In this document: positions 1 to 9,653 of the stretch, piece after piece | How positions within the stretch are numbered: the stretch's first letter is position 1 | Layout of the letters: every line of letters begins with the position of its first letter | From: Pelagomonas calceolata | Taxonomy: Eukaryota > Sar > Pelagophyceae > Pelagomonadales > Pelagomonadaceae | DNA length: 64,000 nt | Assembly (NCBI GenBank): GCA_918797485.1 | Contig: CAKKNE010000001.1 | Span: 744,001 to 808,000 of the forward strand | Reading direction: 5' to 3' | The notes under the pieces: model-generated | Database searches by the model: none | What the model was told of the DNA's origin: nothing | What the model saw: only the letters and a program-made list of their open reading frames with translations | Position numbers and translations under genes: made by a program

Positions 1-1002
1 ATTGGCAAGGGCATCGCGCTGGAGCTCGGCGCCGCCGGTTGTACAGTATACTGCGCCGCGCGGTCGTCTCGACAGACGGGTTTTGTTTCGGATGATCGAC
101 CCGTCGCGGCGAGCGTCGGTGAATTGACGGTGGAGCAGACGGCCGAGGACGTCACTTTGAATGGTGGCAAAGGCATTCCAGTGCCCTGCGACTGCTCCGA
201 CGAGAAGGCCATCGAGGAGGTCATCGCGAGGATACGTAGTGATGAAGGGAGACTCGATGTCATTGTCCCGTCAGCGTTTGCCACACCCCCGAAACTAGCC
301 GATGCCGCATTTCGTGATGATTTTTGGAAGCAGGGCATGGAGATGTGGGACTGCTGCCACGGGGTCGGTTTAAGGGGCACCTACGCTACTCTGCTCAAAG
401 CGACACCGTTGCTCATCGAAACCGCACAAAAATACGATACAAGGCCGCTCGCTTGTTTAATCTCTTCCTTCGGCGGCCAGGCGTACACGTTCAACGTGGC
501 CTATGGGGTCGGTAAAGCGGCTACGGACCGATTAGCGAGGGATGCTTCCGCTCAATTATCAAAACATGACGTCGACACGATATCCTTGTATCCTGGTGTT
601 GTTGCAACTGAAGGCAACCTCGAGATGGAGGAACGCGGCGAGTGGGCCGCCGCGTCGGGTGGCTTGGATCTGGCGAAGGCCGAGTCTCCTAGATTCTCGG
701 GGCGGGCGGTCGTCGCATTGTTGCGACAACCGGAGTACTGCTCCGAAAACACGGGGTCGTACCAGGTCGTGTCCGAGCTGGCGTCGCAGTTTGATTTTAC
801 GGATGTGGATGGGCGGCGGGCGCCGTCCATCAGGTCGCTGCAGTATTTGGTACCGAACTTCCTGCTGACCGACGCGAAGATTGCTGACATGCCAGCGTGG
901 CAGCGGGGGTTGGCTCGGCGGTTCCGGGACGAGTGGACGCCCGATTATTTGCTGCCCTGGGGCGTGTTCTCCGGGGGGCCGCCGCCGGAGAAGACGTCAT
1001 AA
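1..1002 (+). CDS. Short-chain dehydrogenase/reductase, DHRS1-like (5' end outside window)
   Basis: The reading frame is open from base 1, so the protein starts before the window and is N-terminally incomplete. The first visible residues (IGKGIALELGAAG) are the end of the Rossmann glycine-rich NAD(P)-binding loop. Further on are the CD near residue 63, a serine-containing SSFGG strand and the catalytic YGVGK (YxxxK), as in classical SDRs. The stretch MWDCCHGVGLRGTY and the order VAYGVGKAATDRLA resemble vertebrate DHRS1, an SDR acting on carbonyl or steroid-type substrates. The usual NNAG motif reads PSAFA, as in DHRS1-type proteins that have NNAY, so cofactor-loop geometry may differ. Substrate is unknown. 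The family call is firm; the DHRS1 subfamily is from remembered similarity. Confidence 0.85.
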   Translation: MGKGIALELGAAGCTVYCAARSSRQTGFVSDDRPVAASVGELTVEQTAEDVTLNGGKGIPVPCDCSDEKAIEEVIARIRSDEGRLDVIVPSAFATPPKLADAAFRDDFWKQGMEMWDCCHGVGLRGTYATLLKATPLLIETAQKYDTRPLACLISSFGGQAYTFNVAYGVGKAATDRLARDASAQLSKHDVDTISLYPGVVATEGNLEMEERGEWAAASGGLDLAKAESPRFSGRAVVALLRQPEYCSENTGSYQVVSELASQFDFTDVDGRRAPSIRSLQYLVPNFLLTDAKIADMPAWQRGLARRFRDEWTPDYLLPWGVFSGGPPPEKTS

Positions 1003-1450
1003 GTTTATGTTTAGGTTACTTGTGGGCTTGTCGTTCACGGCGCCGCGGGGCCTTTTGCGTCTTGTGGCTCGCGGCGACGGCGTGCGCGGCGGGGCTTACT
1101 CAGGCGGCGTGATCTTTTGAGCACCGGAGTGCTGCGAGAGCTCCGGAGACCGCCGGGACGCCTAAAAGCGCAAAAAAGGAGCTGCTAAAAAATGCTAAAA
1201 CGCAACTGCGGGTGTCGAAACGACGCCGCTGCGCTCGCTACGGACAAACCAGTCGTCTCACAGCGGCACCACACCGCAGCGGTCGCGATCTAGCCGCAAA
1301 GCGGGCCGAAATCGCCGGCACAGCGGCTGAGAACGACGCAACAGCGGCCCGAACATTCAGCGCCTCTAAAACGCACCGTTGGGCCGCACGGACGTACAAG
1401 ACGCAACCCAAAGCGCTGCCGCAGCGCGCACACCCCACCAGTAACAAAAA
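1003..1450. other. Intergenic region, no gene seen
   Basis: This 448-bp gap lies between two co-directional genes and must hold the 3' end of the dehydrogenase and the promoter of the BUB1-like gene. Reading frames here are short and have no recognisable protein. Nothing with family-level similarity was seen. Confidence 0.6.
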
Positions 1451-2623
1451 ATGGCCGGCGACCCGCTCGCCGCGCGCCTAGCCGAAATCGCGGTCGCGCC
1501 GGACGCCGAGAGGCACCGCCTCCGCCAGCGCTGCGTCGAAACGTTCGCGGCCGACGCGCGTTATAGGGGAGACGAGCGCTTCGCCCGCGTCTGGCTCGCG
1601 CTCGCGGCCGCGAGCCCCGACCCCGGCGCCGTCTTTGACGCGATGGCGCGGCATCGAGTGGGAGAGAGCCTCGCGCTCGTCTGGGTCGCGCGGGCCTTCG
1701 TGGCCGAGAAGGCGAAGAAATTTGCGGAGGCGGACGCGCTGTTCGCGCGCGGGCTGGAGATGAAGGCAGCTCCACAGGATTTATTAGTGAAGCGGCGGCG
1801 CGAGTTCGAACGGCGCATGCGGCGCCACTGGCTCAACCAGCAACAGGCGCCTCCGGAGCCGCCGACGCCGCCGCGTGTTGTTGATGAGGATGCTACGGCC
1901 ACTGCAACTCAAGTCCTCGCGCTGCACAAGGCCACAGCACAACCGTTCGCCATCTTCGACGAGGCGCCGGCGCCGGCCTCATCGTTCGCCATCTTTGATG
2001 ATGACGCGGGCGGCGTCGCCGACGAGCAGGCCGCGGCGGCCGGTGGCGACCGTGCGGTAGCGGCGCCCGCGGCGCTCGCGGCCCGCTTCGACGCCGAGGC
2101 GAGGCCCACGCCCGTCATCTTCGAGGACGCGCCGGCGGCGCCGAAGCCGACGCCGGGGGGCTTCCGCATCTTCGAGGACAATAGTGATGCCCCGCCGAAG
2201 CCGACGCCCGCACTCCGCGGGCCGCGCGTCGCCATCTTCGAGGACGCGGCCGCCGCGCCCGCCGAGGCCGCCCCGCGGGGCCGCGTGGCCTTCGCAGTCG
2301 AAGAAGAGATCAGCTTCGAGGAGCGGCGCGCGCGCGTCGGGCCCCAGGACCGAATCGCTGCGATCCAGGCTCCCAAGACGGCGCGGCGGGCCTTCGGCGA
2401 GCTCCAGGCGGTCGATGAATCGATGGTGATGACGAATATGAAGCCAAAAAGGTTGCTCTTCTCGACGGCGTCGAAGCGGGCGCCTCAAACATTAAGAAGG
2501 GCGGAGAAGGAGGACCTCACGATCAACTCGGCGATCGCGCTCCGCGAGATGGACTCGCTCTTCGGCTCGCCGGCTTCGAAGCCGCCCGAGACTTGTAGAA
2601 GGGCGATCTTCCGGGACGAATAA
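1451..2623 (+). CDS. BUB1/Mad3-family spindle checkpoint protein lacking a kinase domain
   Basis: The 390-residue protein begins with a Mad3/BUB1 homology region 1 (about residues 20-128): the RYRGDERFARVWLALA, SLALVWVARAFVAEKAKKFAEADALFARGL and KRRREFERR segments follow the TPR-like fold of BUB1/BUBR1. Residues 166-265 carry repeated Fx[IV]F[DE][DE] motifs: FAIFDE 166, FAIFDD 179, FRIFED 238, plus degenerate PVIFED 221 and VAIFED 260. They fit the ABBA consensus used to bind Cdc20. Residues 355-374 (TINSAIAL...MDSLFGSP) resemble the BUB1 CD1 motif that engages Mad1. There is no kinase domain and no KEN tripeptide, which Mad3/BUBR1 proteins normally have. A role in delaying anaphase through Cdc20/APC is inferred. 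The ATG follows an A-rich AACAAAAA leader. Confidence 0.85.
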   Translation: MAGDPLAARLAEIAVAPDAERHRLRQRCVETFAADARYRGDERFARVWLALAAASPDPGAVFDAMARHRVGESLALVWVARAFVAEKAKKFAEADALFARGLEMKAAPQDLLVKRRREFERRMRRHWLNQQQAPPEPPTPPRVVDEDATATATQVLALHKATAQPFAIFDEAPAPASSFAIFDDDAGGVADEQAAAAGGDRAVAAPAALAARFDAEARPTPVIFEDAPAAPKPTPGGFRIFEDNSDAPPKPTPALRGPRVAIFEDAAAAPAEAAPRGRVAFAVEEEISFEERRARVGPQDRIAAIQAPKTARRAFGELQAVDESMVMTNMKPKRLLFSTASKRAPQTLRRAEKEDLTINSAIALREMDSLFGSPASKPPETCRRAIFRDE

Positions 2624-2630
2624 GAAGTTA

Positions 2631-3596
2631 CTAAGCACACGCCGTCAGGACCCCCTCGAGCCCCTTCTTGCGCCGCGGCGCCGTCGCGTCTTCGGACAGC
2701 GCTTTCGAGGGATACCCGTACCAGATCGCGCCCATGAGCTTCTCGCCGCGCCCGGCGCCGACGCACTCGAGGACGGCCTCGGGAGGTGCGCCGAGGGCGC
2801 CCGTCATCCACTTCGATGCGATGCCCTCGCTCGCTAACGACAGCATGAAATTCTGCACCGCGCACGCCGTCGCCGCGTGGTCCTCGAGGCCGAGCTTCTC
2901 CGTGAGCTTGTGCTCCGAAGCCAGCGTCACGATCAGCCACTCGGGCACGGCCTCCGCGGCCTTGCGTTTATCTTCGTTCAGGCCGCAGAGTTTGGCCTTC
3001 GTCTCGGGGCCGCACGTGTAGAAGCGCCACGGCTCCGACAGGAAGTGGTTCGGCGCCATGATCGCGGCCTCGAGCGCTCGCTGCGTCGCCGCCTTCGGCA
3101 CGCGCTTCGAAGAATACTTGACGACTGACCTCCGCGCCTTGAGCGGGTTCAAGCTACCGGCCATAACCTTGCGGATGACCAGCACGCCGGCTAATAAATA
3201 CGGCCCTTCGACCCCGAAGTAGGCGCCGAGCCCGAGCGGCGGCGTCTCCGACGTGAACTCCATCGTGTGGTAGTAGATCAGCGCGTACATCTTGGCACCA
3301 ATGAAGAGCAAAATGGGCGCGCGCAACTTCGCCCAGCCGTCCGTGAGCGCGGCCCACAATATCACCAAGTACCCGACGCAGAAGGCGTATGCGCTGAAGC
3401 ACGTCGCGAGGCGGAGCCACTCCGGCCGCGCGAGGAAGAGCGGGTTGTGCGCGGTGCAGAACTCGTGCGTCTCGGGGCAGAGGAAGCAGTCGCTCCCCTC
3501 CGTGATCGGCGCGGCGCAGTAGCTGCGCTCGACGGTCCAGTTCATCGTGATGAAATAGAGCTGGAGGCCCGCGAGGAAGAGATCGGTGGCGTCCAT
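2631..3596 (-). CDS. EXPERA-like membrane domain fused to a nitroreductase
   Basis: One uninterrupted 321-residue frame holds two parts. Residues 1-145 look like an EXPERA/emopamil-binding-type four-helix membrane domain: NPLFLARPEWLR at about 51, hydrophobic helices near 65-83 and 93-110, and GPYLLAGVLVI near 131. Residues 154-315 are a nitroreductase-type FMN domain: RRSVVKYSSKRV, the APNHFLSEPWRF loop, and a C-terminal IWYGYPSKA strand. EXPERA proteins (EBP, TMEM97) bind sterols in ER membranes; nitroreductases use FMN and NAD(P)H to reduce quinones, nitro groups or ene groups. A membrane-tethered flavin reductase acting on lipophilic substrates is inferred. Its 3' end lies 7 bp from the convergent BUB1-like gene. 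The nitroreductase call is stronger than the EXPERA call. Confidence 0.7.
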   Translation of the reverse strand: MDATDLFLAGLQLYFITMNWTVERSYCAAPITEGSDCFLCPETHEFCTAHNPLFLARPEWLRLATCFSAYAFCVGYLVILWAALTDGWAKLRAPILLFIGAKMYALIYYHTMEFTSETPPLGLGAYFGVEGPYLLAGVLVIRKVMAGSLNPLKARRSVVKYSSKRVPKAATQRALEAAIMAPNHFLSEPWRFYTCGPETKAKLCGLNEDKRKAAEAVPEWLIVTLASEHKLTEKLGLEDHAATACAVQNFMLSLASEGIASKWMTGALGAPPEAVLECVGAGRGEKLMGAIWYGYPSKALSEDATAPRRKKGLEGVLTACA

Positions 3597-3783
3597 GGTC
3601 GTGACCGCTCAAACAGCTGCGTTGGCTATCTTGTGAAGCGTTGACGGCGTGTCCGTGCCGTGGGATCGCTTGCGCGTCTGCTGAGCCACGATTTGCGAGG
3701 CAGCTCTCAGCCAAAAGCAGAGCTTTTGAGATCTGGGCCCTAAAATCGACTCTGGAGACGCGCCCAGCTCTTCGGGAGCAGTA

Positions 3784-4635
3784 ATGTATCGATTGATTTG
3801 CTTCGTTGCAATCAGCGCGCGCGCGTTCGTCGCTGGGCCGCACAAAGCTCTGCACAGCGCATGCACCAGCAGCAAGACGCCGTCGACGCGCCGACGGCGA
3901 AACACGTGCCGCCGCGCGAAAGCCGACGCCGACGACGCCGTCGAGGACCTGATCCGGCGGGCGCGCGCGCTACGCGCCGACGCGGCTCAAACGGAGGCCG
4001 CACTGGTGGAAGAAACCGTCCTCGACGACGAGTCCGCCGCGAACTACGCCGACGAGCTCGGCCTGGCCGACGCCGTGCTAGAGGAGCGGCGCAAGGAGGC
4101 GCGGAAGCTCGCCGCGGAGATGCTGAAGCAACCGGAGGACAAGAGCAAGTGGCCCAAGTTTAGTGGAAACAACGAAGCGCCCGAAGAAGATGATGGGAGG
4201 GGCCTGTTCGGGGCCGCGTTGCAGGGCGGCGTGCTAGATAATGTGTTCGGCGGGCCGGCGCCGCGCTTCGAGCTCACGGCGGAGAAGATGGAGGACCCCG
4301 AGCTCCAGAGCGTCGTGCGGCGGCAGATGGTCGACGCCTTCGACAATCGGAGGGAGGACGAAGTGGATTTGATGTTCGCGCGGCTCTGGCACGCGGGGCC
4401 GATCAAGACGGTCAAGAAGCTCGTGGAGGCCGTGCTAGATGCGCAGGACGTCTACCAGGCCTACTCGGATGATTTGCTCTCCGACGAGCGCGCGGCGGAC
4501 GAGATAAGATGCTGTCGCTCTCGAATAAGGATGTACGCGAAGGACGCGGAGTTCCTGCCGAACGCCGACGGGTCGCCGGCGTCGGACACGTGGGGGTCGC
4601 TCGACGACTTCATTCCCTGGCGCTGGCGGCCGTGA
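3784..4635 (+). CDS. Predicted plastid-targeted protein of unknown function
   Basis: The 283-residue product starts with a hydrophobic signal (MYRLICFVAISARAFVAG). The SARAF segment resembles the ASAF-type cleavage site of stramenopile bipartite plastid leaders, and a basic Ser/Arg-rich stretch follows (about 20-50). The mature part is acidic and helical: residues 55-125 look like amphipathic helices, and 160-245 contain ELTAEKMEDPELQSVVRRQMVDAFDNRREDEVDLMFARLWHAG. The protein ends LDDFIPWRWRP. I do not recognise the family. Plastid location is inferred from the leader only. The gene is divergent from the nitroreductase fusion, with 187 bp between starts; this gap lacks the GCTAGCG/ACACTAGC element seen in most other divergent gaps here. 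Confidence 0.65.
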   Translation: MYRLICFVAISARAFVAGPHKALHSACTSSKTPSTRRRRNTCRRAKADADDAVEDLIRRARALRADAAQTEAALVEETVLDDESAANYADELGLADAVLEERRKEARKLAAEMLKQPEDKSKWPKFSGNNEAPEEDDGRGLFGAALQGGVLDNVFGGPAPRFELTAEKMEDPELQSVVRRQMVDAFDNRREDEVDLMFARLWHAGPIKTVKKLVEAVLDAQDVYQAYSDDLLSDERAADEIRCCRSRIRMYAKDAEFLPNADGSPASDTWGSLDDFIPWRWRP

Positions 4636-4816
4636 GCTTTGTTTGTTGTGGTGCGGTCGTGCGGCATAGCTGCGCGCGCCGATGGCGTAATTTGGTACAG
4701 AAATACGTGATTAGTCACAACGGGGCATCGTTTGGCAGCCACTGGTGTCGCGCGGCGGGACGCCATCGCCGCGACACTCTCGTGATTGCTGCGTCGCGTC
4801 GATGGCGTGCCGGCAA

Positions 4817-5554
4817 CTAGTAGTCCCCCTTCTTGTCCGCCGGCGTGTCGTAGCAGTGCGGGTACGAGTTCTTCCACTTCGCCCACACACTATCATCGGT
4901 CACGAGGTCGGCCATGAAGGCCCCCACGTTGGCCCGGTGCGTCTTGAAGCCGCTGAAAGCCCCCCCCTGCAGTACGGCGTGGCATTCATACGGTACCTCA
5001 CCACCATCCACCATGTCGGCCGGGCGCACGGCGCAGAACTCGATCTTTGCATGAGCCTTCTCGAGCTCATCAATGACGGCCATGTTGTCCGCGTGCGGCG
5101 GCAGCAGGCACTTCAGCGTGCTCAGCAACGCCTGTTCGCCGCAGCCGCGCGGCGGATCCTTACTCATGGGTTGGTCGACGCCCTCCGTCGACACTACAAT
5201 AAGTTTAAGGGGCTTGGCTCGTCCGGACGCGACGGCCACGACCCTAGATACCGTGTCGGCGCACAATCTACGGGGTTGGCCGTACATGCCCTTGAAGGTC
5301 AAATTGTGTCCTAATACAGACACGACGGCGTCGGCGCCGTCGACCAGGGCACTGAACGCGCCGTCGTCCATGCTTAAATGTCCGTCAGGGACGACGACGA
5401 TGTCTAGATTGCTCTTGCCGCGGCAGCCGGCCGGCAGGCGGTCTTCCGACCGCACGACGGCGACGCACTGGACGCCTCTGTCTAACAAGTTGCTTAAAGC
5501 GTGCTTGCCGCAGCCACCGGTCGCGCCGAAGATGAGGACGCGGGTTGGCGCCAT
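4817..5554 (-). CDS. NAD(P)-binding atypical SDR (NmrA/flavin-reductase-like)
   Basis: The 245-residue protein opens with VLIFGATGGCGKHALSNLLDRG, the glycine-rich dinucleotide loop of the NAD(P)H-binding PF13460/NmrA-type group. Next come an Asp-rich second strand, GADAVVSVLGHN (typical of BLVRB-like flavin reductases) and IVVSTEGVDQP at the position of the active-site strand. No YxxxK is evident, as expected for atypical SDRs. The C-terminal third carries FCAVRPADMVDGG, the substrate-side strand of this fold. The product is probably cytosolic because no leader is visible. Substrate cannot be told. It converges with the preceding plus-strand gene, 181 bp away. Confidence 0.75.
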   Translation of the reverse strand: MAPTRVLIFGATGGCGKHALSNLLDRGVQCVAVVRSEDRLPAGCRGKSNLDIVVVPDGHLSMDDGAFSALVDGADAVVSVLGHNLTFKGMYGQPRRLCADTVSRVVAVASGRAKPLKLIVVSTEGVDQPMSKDPPRGCGEQALLSTLKCLLPPHADNMAVIDELEKAHAKIEFCAVRPADMVDGGEVPYECHAVLQGGAFSGFKTHRANVGAFMADLVTDDSVWAKWKNSYPHCYDTPADKKGDY

Positions 5555-6239
5555 CTCAATAGAGTGTTTGCTGGTCTACGGTGCGCGAGAGGCACGACGA
5601 GAGCTGTAACTCGCCACGAGTGCGAAGGTGGTATCGTGGAGAGTGTGATGAACAGCCGTCGCGCTGTGTTGCGCTCCCGCTGCCGTCGTTCAGGCTCAAT
5701 CAATGCGGAGAGGTTGGACTTTTCTCCCAGCTGGGGCCGGATAACAGGAGCGGCCGATACGACTCGCTTTGAACGTGCAATCGACAGCTTGTACGCATAA
5801 ATCAAAGGGAAAAATCTAGTGGTGTAGACATACTAGTGGTGGCACTTGCATCGTAGCACAGCCAGGATCCAGGTTGGTCTGGCTGGACGCAGGCGGATAC
5901 AGATTAGCGTGCGCTTCACAGCGTCTTACTACGTCGAATCGCGCTCGTGCGCATCGCAACGCCAGCTCTCTTGGATAGCTGACGTGGGCGACGCATCTTC
6001 GCCTTGGGAGGCTTGTAGCTAGCAGCCGCCGCGCAGCGAAGCCGTAAAAGAGTAGACGAGTGTGTTGCGGCGATGGCGTACTGCCGCGACTGCTCGTCTC
6101 CCAGCACGCCGCCGCGACCCCCTACACAAGAAGGCACCGCGCCTCGAGACGCCGCCCTCGGGACGGGGTGGAAGTAACCGATCGACCGACGCCACGCCCC
6201 GCGCAGGTCTACTGCAGCAGCGATACATAAAACGCAAAG
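5555..6239. other. Divergent intergenic region with a weak palindromic element
   Basis: No reliable gene lies in these 685 bp. They separate divergent starts of the NAD(P)-binding gene and coproporphyrinogen oxidase. At 5814-5836 there is TCTAGT ... ATACTAGT, a weak variant of the near-palindrome found in other divergent gaps. Overlapping open frames on both strands (up to 103 codons) look random. Confidence 0.5.
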
Positions 6240-7343
6240 ATGGCGCGGCGATTATTAGCGTTGGCCGTAAGCGCCACGGCTTTACAAGCCCCGCACGCCA
6301 AGGCCCCGACCGCGCCTCTCCAAGCCACGGCGACGGCCCCGGCGAAGACGGGCCCGACCTGGGACGACCACGTCGCCATCCCGGAAGCTCCCGACACGAT
6401 GGTCAAGGGCGTCGAGGGCAACGACTCCATGCGGCGGAAGTTCGAGCAGATGCTGCGCGAGGCGCAGAACAAGATCTGCTCGGCGGTAGAAGAGCTCGAT
6501 GGCGAGGGCACGTTCCGCCAGGACGTCTGGGAGCGCGAGAACGGCGGCGGCGGCATTTCTAGGGTCATGGCCGGCGGCAAGGTGTGGGAAAAGGCGGGCT
6601 GCTCCCTTAGTGTTGTGTACGGCTCCATGCCCCAGGAGGCGCTCGCGTCGGCGACGGAGCGAGGAGTAGATAGGGCCAAGGGCATGGAGCCGGGCGAGCG
6701 CGTGCCGTTCTTCGCCTGTGGACTGTCGAGTGTTATGCACCCGCGGAACCCGATGGCGCCGACGATGCACTTCAACTATAGATATTTTGAGACGGACGGC
6801 GGCGTCTGGTGGTTCGGCGGCGGCACGGACATTACCCCTGCTTACTTGTTCGAGGAGGACATGGCGCACTTCCACGGGACCTATAAAGATATCTGCGACA
6901 AGCACGACCCGGAGTACTACGCCAAGTTCAAGAAGTGGGCCGACGACTACTTTCTGATTAAGCACCGGGGCGAGACGCGCGGTCTCGGTGGCATTTTCTT
7001 CGACGACCAAAATAACAAGAGCCCGGACGAGCACTACGCGTTTTCGAAGGAGTGCGTGAACGCCGTGACCGATGCGTATCTGCCTATTGTTGCTAAACGC
7101 AAGGACGCGCCCTTCACGGAGCAAGAAAAGGAGTGGCAGCTGATGCGGCGGGGCCGCTACGTCGAGTTCAATCTGGTCTATGACCGAGGGACCGTGTTCG
7201 GTCTCAAGACCGGTGGTCGTATTGAGTCCATTCTGATGTCGTTACCCGAAACAGCCAGGTGGGAGTACGACCACACGCCGGCCGAAGGGTCGCGCGAGGC
7301 GGAGATCTTGAAATGCTTCAAGACGCCGCGGGAGTGGGTGTAG
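6240..7343 (+). CDS. CPOX: Oxygen-dependent coproporphyrinogen III oxidase
   Basis: The 367-residue enzyme converts coproporphyrinogen III to protoporphyrinogen IX by two oxidative decarboxylations in heme and chlorophyll synthesis. Nearly the whole HemF/CPOX fold can be read: [24 protein letters not shown], the [19 protein letters not shown] block, [52 protein letters not shown] and the C-terminal [12 protein letters not shown]. The first 35 residues ([14 protein letters not shown]...) look like a signal plus short transit peptide, so plastid location is likely, as in other algae. Length is normal for the family after removal of the leader. The start ATG sits in AAAGATGGC, a common context in this window. 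Confidence 0.97.
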   Translation: MARRLLALAVSATALQAPHAKAPTAPLQATATAPAKTGPTWDDHVAIPEAPDTMVKGVEGNDSMRRKFEQMLREAQNKICSAVEELDGEGTFRQDVWERENGGGGISRVMAGGKVWEKAGCSLSVVYGSMPQEALASATERGVDRAKGMEPGERVPFFACGLSSVMHPRNPMAPTMHFNYRYFETDGGVWWFGGGTDITPAYLFEEDMAHFHGTYKDICDKHDPEYYAKFKKWADDYFLIKHRGETRGLGGIFFDDQNNKSPDEHYAFSKECVNAVTDAYLPIVAKRKDAPFTEQEKEWQLMRRGRYVEFNLVYDRGTVFGLKTGGRIESILMSLPETARWEYDHTPAEGSREAEILKCFKTPREWV

Positions 7344-7801
7344 ACATTGATTGAGAGGGGTTATCTTCTAAGCATCTTACGTCGTATTTCCTTGGGGGCG
7401 GCGCTACTCGTTGTTTTGGCCGCGTTGGCCGCGTCGGCCGCGCGCGATCCTGCGGAGGCGCCTCGTCGCCGAATCTAGTGCTGCAGACGAGTCGCGTCGA
7501 CGGCGTGGAGGGGTTCCGGATGCGTCCGTGGTCACCGCGACGCGCGGCCCTCTCCGATGCCGGCAGGGCTTGCCGCGGCATTTAGGCACCGCAAAGCCGG
7601 CAGCGAGCTGCCGTTTTGAGAGTGGTTGACACGTGTAAGTCGTCGCCACTTGTCATAGATCGAATTGCTGCAGCCGACCGCGCTCCGCGGCGACAGGCCA
7701 GCAAATAGATTAATTGAGAGCCAAAGCACACAGCCTCAGGAAGCGGAGCCCGGCACACGCCAACGCCGCGAGCAGCATCTAAAAAGGCACAGCCAAAAGA
7801 A
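7344..7801. other. Intergenic region between co-directional genes
   Basis: These 458 bp hold the CPOX 3' flank and the upstream region of the ENTH gene. A copy of the GTCGCGTCGACGGCGT core, related to the introner core, lies near 7490-7506. No convincing gene was seen; the open frames here are short and antisense to one another. Confidence 0.5.
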
Positions 7802-9367
7802 ATGGACCCCTTCGGCCGCCCCGACCCCAACGGCGCGGAAGCTCTGCCCGGCGAAAGCACCAGAGAGTACATCGCGCGCCAAGAAAAATTAAAGACCGAG
7901 GCGAGGGCGCGCATGCGCGCGAAGTTTGGTGGAGGCGGCCTGGGCGGCGTCGGGAGCGACGGCAGCTACCGGGGCGGTACGACCATGCAGGGTGTCGGGT
8001 CCAATAGCGACTACGACCCGTCGACGGGCAAGTACCGCGGCCAGAAGACGGGAATTCAATCTCTTAGGGAGGGCGAGTTCACGTCCGACAACGTCAAGGA
8101 TGCGGCTCTGGAAGCGGCCTCGAAACTCAAGAAATTCGGCGCGAAGCTCGCCGAGGAAGACACCGTGCGGGACCTGTCCAAAACTGCCAAGTCGACCGCC
8201 GCCGGTTTCATGCGCGCGGCCCAGGGCGGCGAGTTCTTCGAGCCGACGGAGGAGTGGAGGAAGTTGGTGCATCGGATGATCCATAAAGATGATTTACCGG
8301 CACCGTCGATTACTGATTTACGAACTCTAACAAGATACATGGGCGACCGTCGGAAAGCTGCGGATATTTTTGACGACATTCGCAAGGCGCTGAAGCCGAC
8401 TCCTGCTTATAGAGCGTTACAGCGAGCGCTGGCTTGCGTCCGCCATCTCGTGGTGAACGGGCCGGAGCACGTGGTCGATCGGGCCTGGCATCTGCGGCGG
8501 GAGATTCAAGATTTAGAAGGCTATGACAGTACGAAGGGCTACTTGGGCACGAGGAACGATGAAGGGCGGTTCGTGCGGGAGAAGGCGAAAGAACTAGCTA
8601 CGCTCCTAGATGACTTCGACCAGATCCGGGAGCTGCGGGCGGATGCCGCTAGGAACACGTACGAGGGCGACCGGAAACCAGCGTACAACGAGGGCGCTTC
8701 CGGTAGGTACGACTCCTACTCGGGTGGTGGTGGCTTCGAGCGCTCGCGGCGGAACTCCTACGACCCCGACCTGCGGGACTCGAGCCCGGTACCCAAGGAG
8801 CCGGAGCCGGCGGCGCCCGTCGCCGATTTATTGGACCTCAATCTAGGCGGTGATGATGATGATTTTGGCGCGTTCGAGACCGCGGGCGCTTCCCAGGCTT
8901 CGGCGCCGGCGGACGACGGCTTCGCGGCCTTCCAGGGCGCACCTGCCGCGGATGATGATTTTGCGGGATTCCAGAGCGCGCCGACGCCCGCGCTGGCGGC
9001 GCCGCCGGGAGACGCCCCACCGGCCGCGGCGACCGACGAGTGGGCGGCCTTCGCCGCCGCGCCGCCGCCGCCGCCGCAGCCGGGCTTCGCTTCGTTTGGA
9101 GCCGCGCCGTCGCAAATGATGTCGGGCGCGTCGCCCGCGGAGCGGTTCATGGCGGACGGCCAGCTGTTTTCTTCCATGGGTGCACCTTCACAGAACGGTC
9201 CGGGCCTCATCCCGCCGCCGGCGAACGGGTTTCCCTCGTACCTGCCGTCGCCCTCGGCGCTGAACGCGAACGCGGCGCCGCCGCCGCGGCAGCGCTGGTC
9301 TTCTAATGCGGCGACGGAGAAGGACGCGTTCTCGGACCTGCTTGGGGGCGAGCTTGGGGGGAAGTGA
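7802..9367 (+). CDS. ENTH/epsin-like clathrin adaptor
   Basis: The 521-residue protein has an ENTH/ANTH-like helical domain at about 110-275 (EEWRKLVHRMIHKDD, RYMGDRRKAADIFDDIRKALKPT, ALACVRHLVVNGPEHVV, GRFVREKAKELATLLDD). A Gly-rich N-terminus precedes it. The tail is disordered and carries trafficking motifs: a clathrin-box-like DLLDLNL near 341 and five [FW]xxF motifs in acidic context (DDFGAF, DGFAAF, DDFAGF, DEWAAF, GFASF), typical of ligands of adaptin ear domains. Role inferred: membrane budding at the trans-Golgi or endosome with clathrin and AP-1/GGA. The C-terminal 100 residues are Pro/Ala-rich. The ENTH-versus-ANTH assignment is uncertain, but the tail motifs favour an epsin-like adaptor. 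Confidence 0.8.
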   Translation: MDPFGRPDPNGAEALPGESTREYIARQEKLKTEARARMRAKFGGGGLGGVGSDGSYRGGTTMQGVGSNSDYDPSTGKYRGQKTGIQSLREGEFTSDNVKDAALEAASKLKKFGAKLAEEDTVRDLSKTAKSTAAGFMRAAQGGEFFEPTEEWRKLVHRMIHKDDLPAPSITDLRTLTRYMGDRRKAADIFDDIRKALKPTPAYRALQRALACVRHLVVNGPEHVVDRAWHLRREIQDLEGYDSTKGYLGTRNDEGRFVREKAKELATLLDDFDQIRELRADAARNTYEGDRKPAYNEGASGRYDSYSGGGGFERSRRNSYDPDLRDSSPVPKEPEPAAPVADLLDLNLGGDDDDFGAFETAGASQASAPADDGFAAFQGAPAADDDFAGFQSAPTPALAAPPGDAPPAAATDEWAAFAAAPPPPPQPGFASFGAAPSQMMSGASPAERFMADGQLFSSMGAPSQNGPGLIPPPANGFPSYLPSPSALNANAAPPPRQRWSSNAATEKDAFSDLLGGELGGK

Positions 9368-9653
9368 GGCGTGGCTCTTAACATCTATGACTGTATTGAT
9401 CCCTCGCGGGGACCGGCGTGGAGATTGTCCTGTGCTATGGTGCTATGCTATATTGTGACAGTGCTAGAGCTAGGACCTCAGGGGCAGTGACGGGTTTTCT
9501 TGGTCAATAATCGCTCGCCTGCTTGCGCTCGTCGCTCGTACGCTTGCGCTCGCCCACGCGCGCAACGACTGACAGTTGATTTGCGCCGCGGGAGCGTCGA
9601 GCGTCGCTCCAGGAGCCCAGAGCTTAGAGACTCAACTCAGGCTTCAGAGAGCA

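Noticed and set aside
4793-4816. Intergenic GTCGCGTCGATGGCGT as a complete introner
   Set aside because: No CTGTGT/ACACAG ends or flanking duplication could be found around it.
5494-5805. Overlapping open frames in the 5.5-5.8 kb gap
   Set aside because: Equal-length frames on both strands over the same bases with no similarity suggest chance.
6282-7124. 280-codon open frame antisense to coproporphyrinogen oxidase
   Set aside because: GC-rich third positions open antisense frames here; the sense protein is a clear CPOX and the antisense product has only His/Leu/Arg-biased composition.
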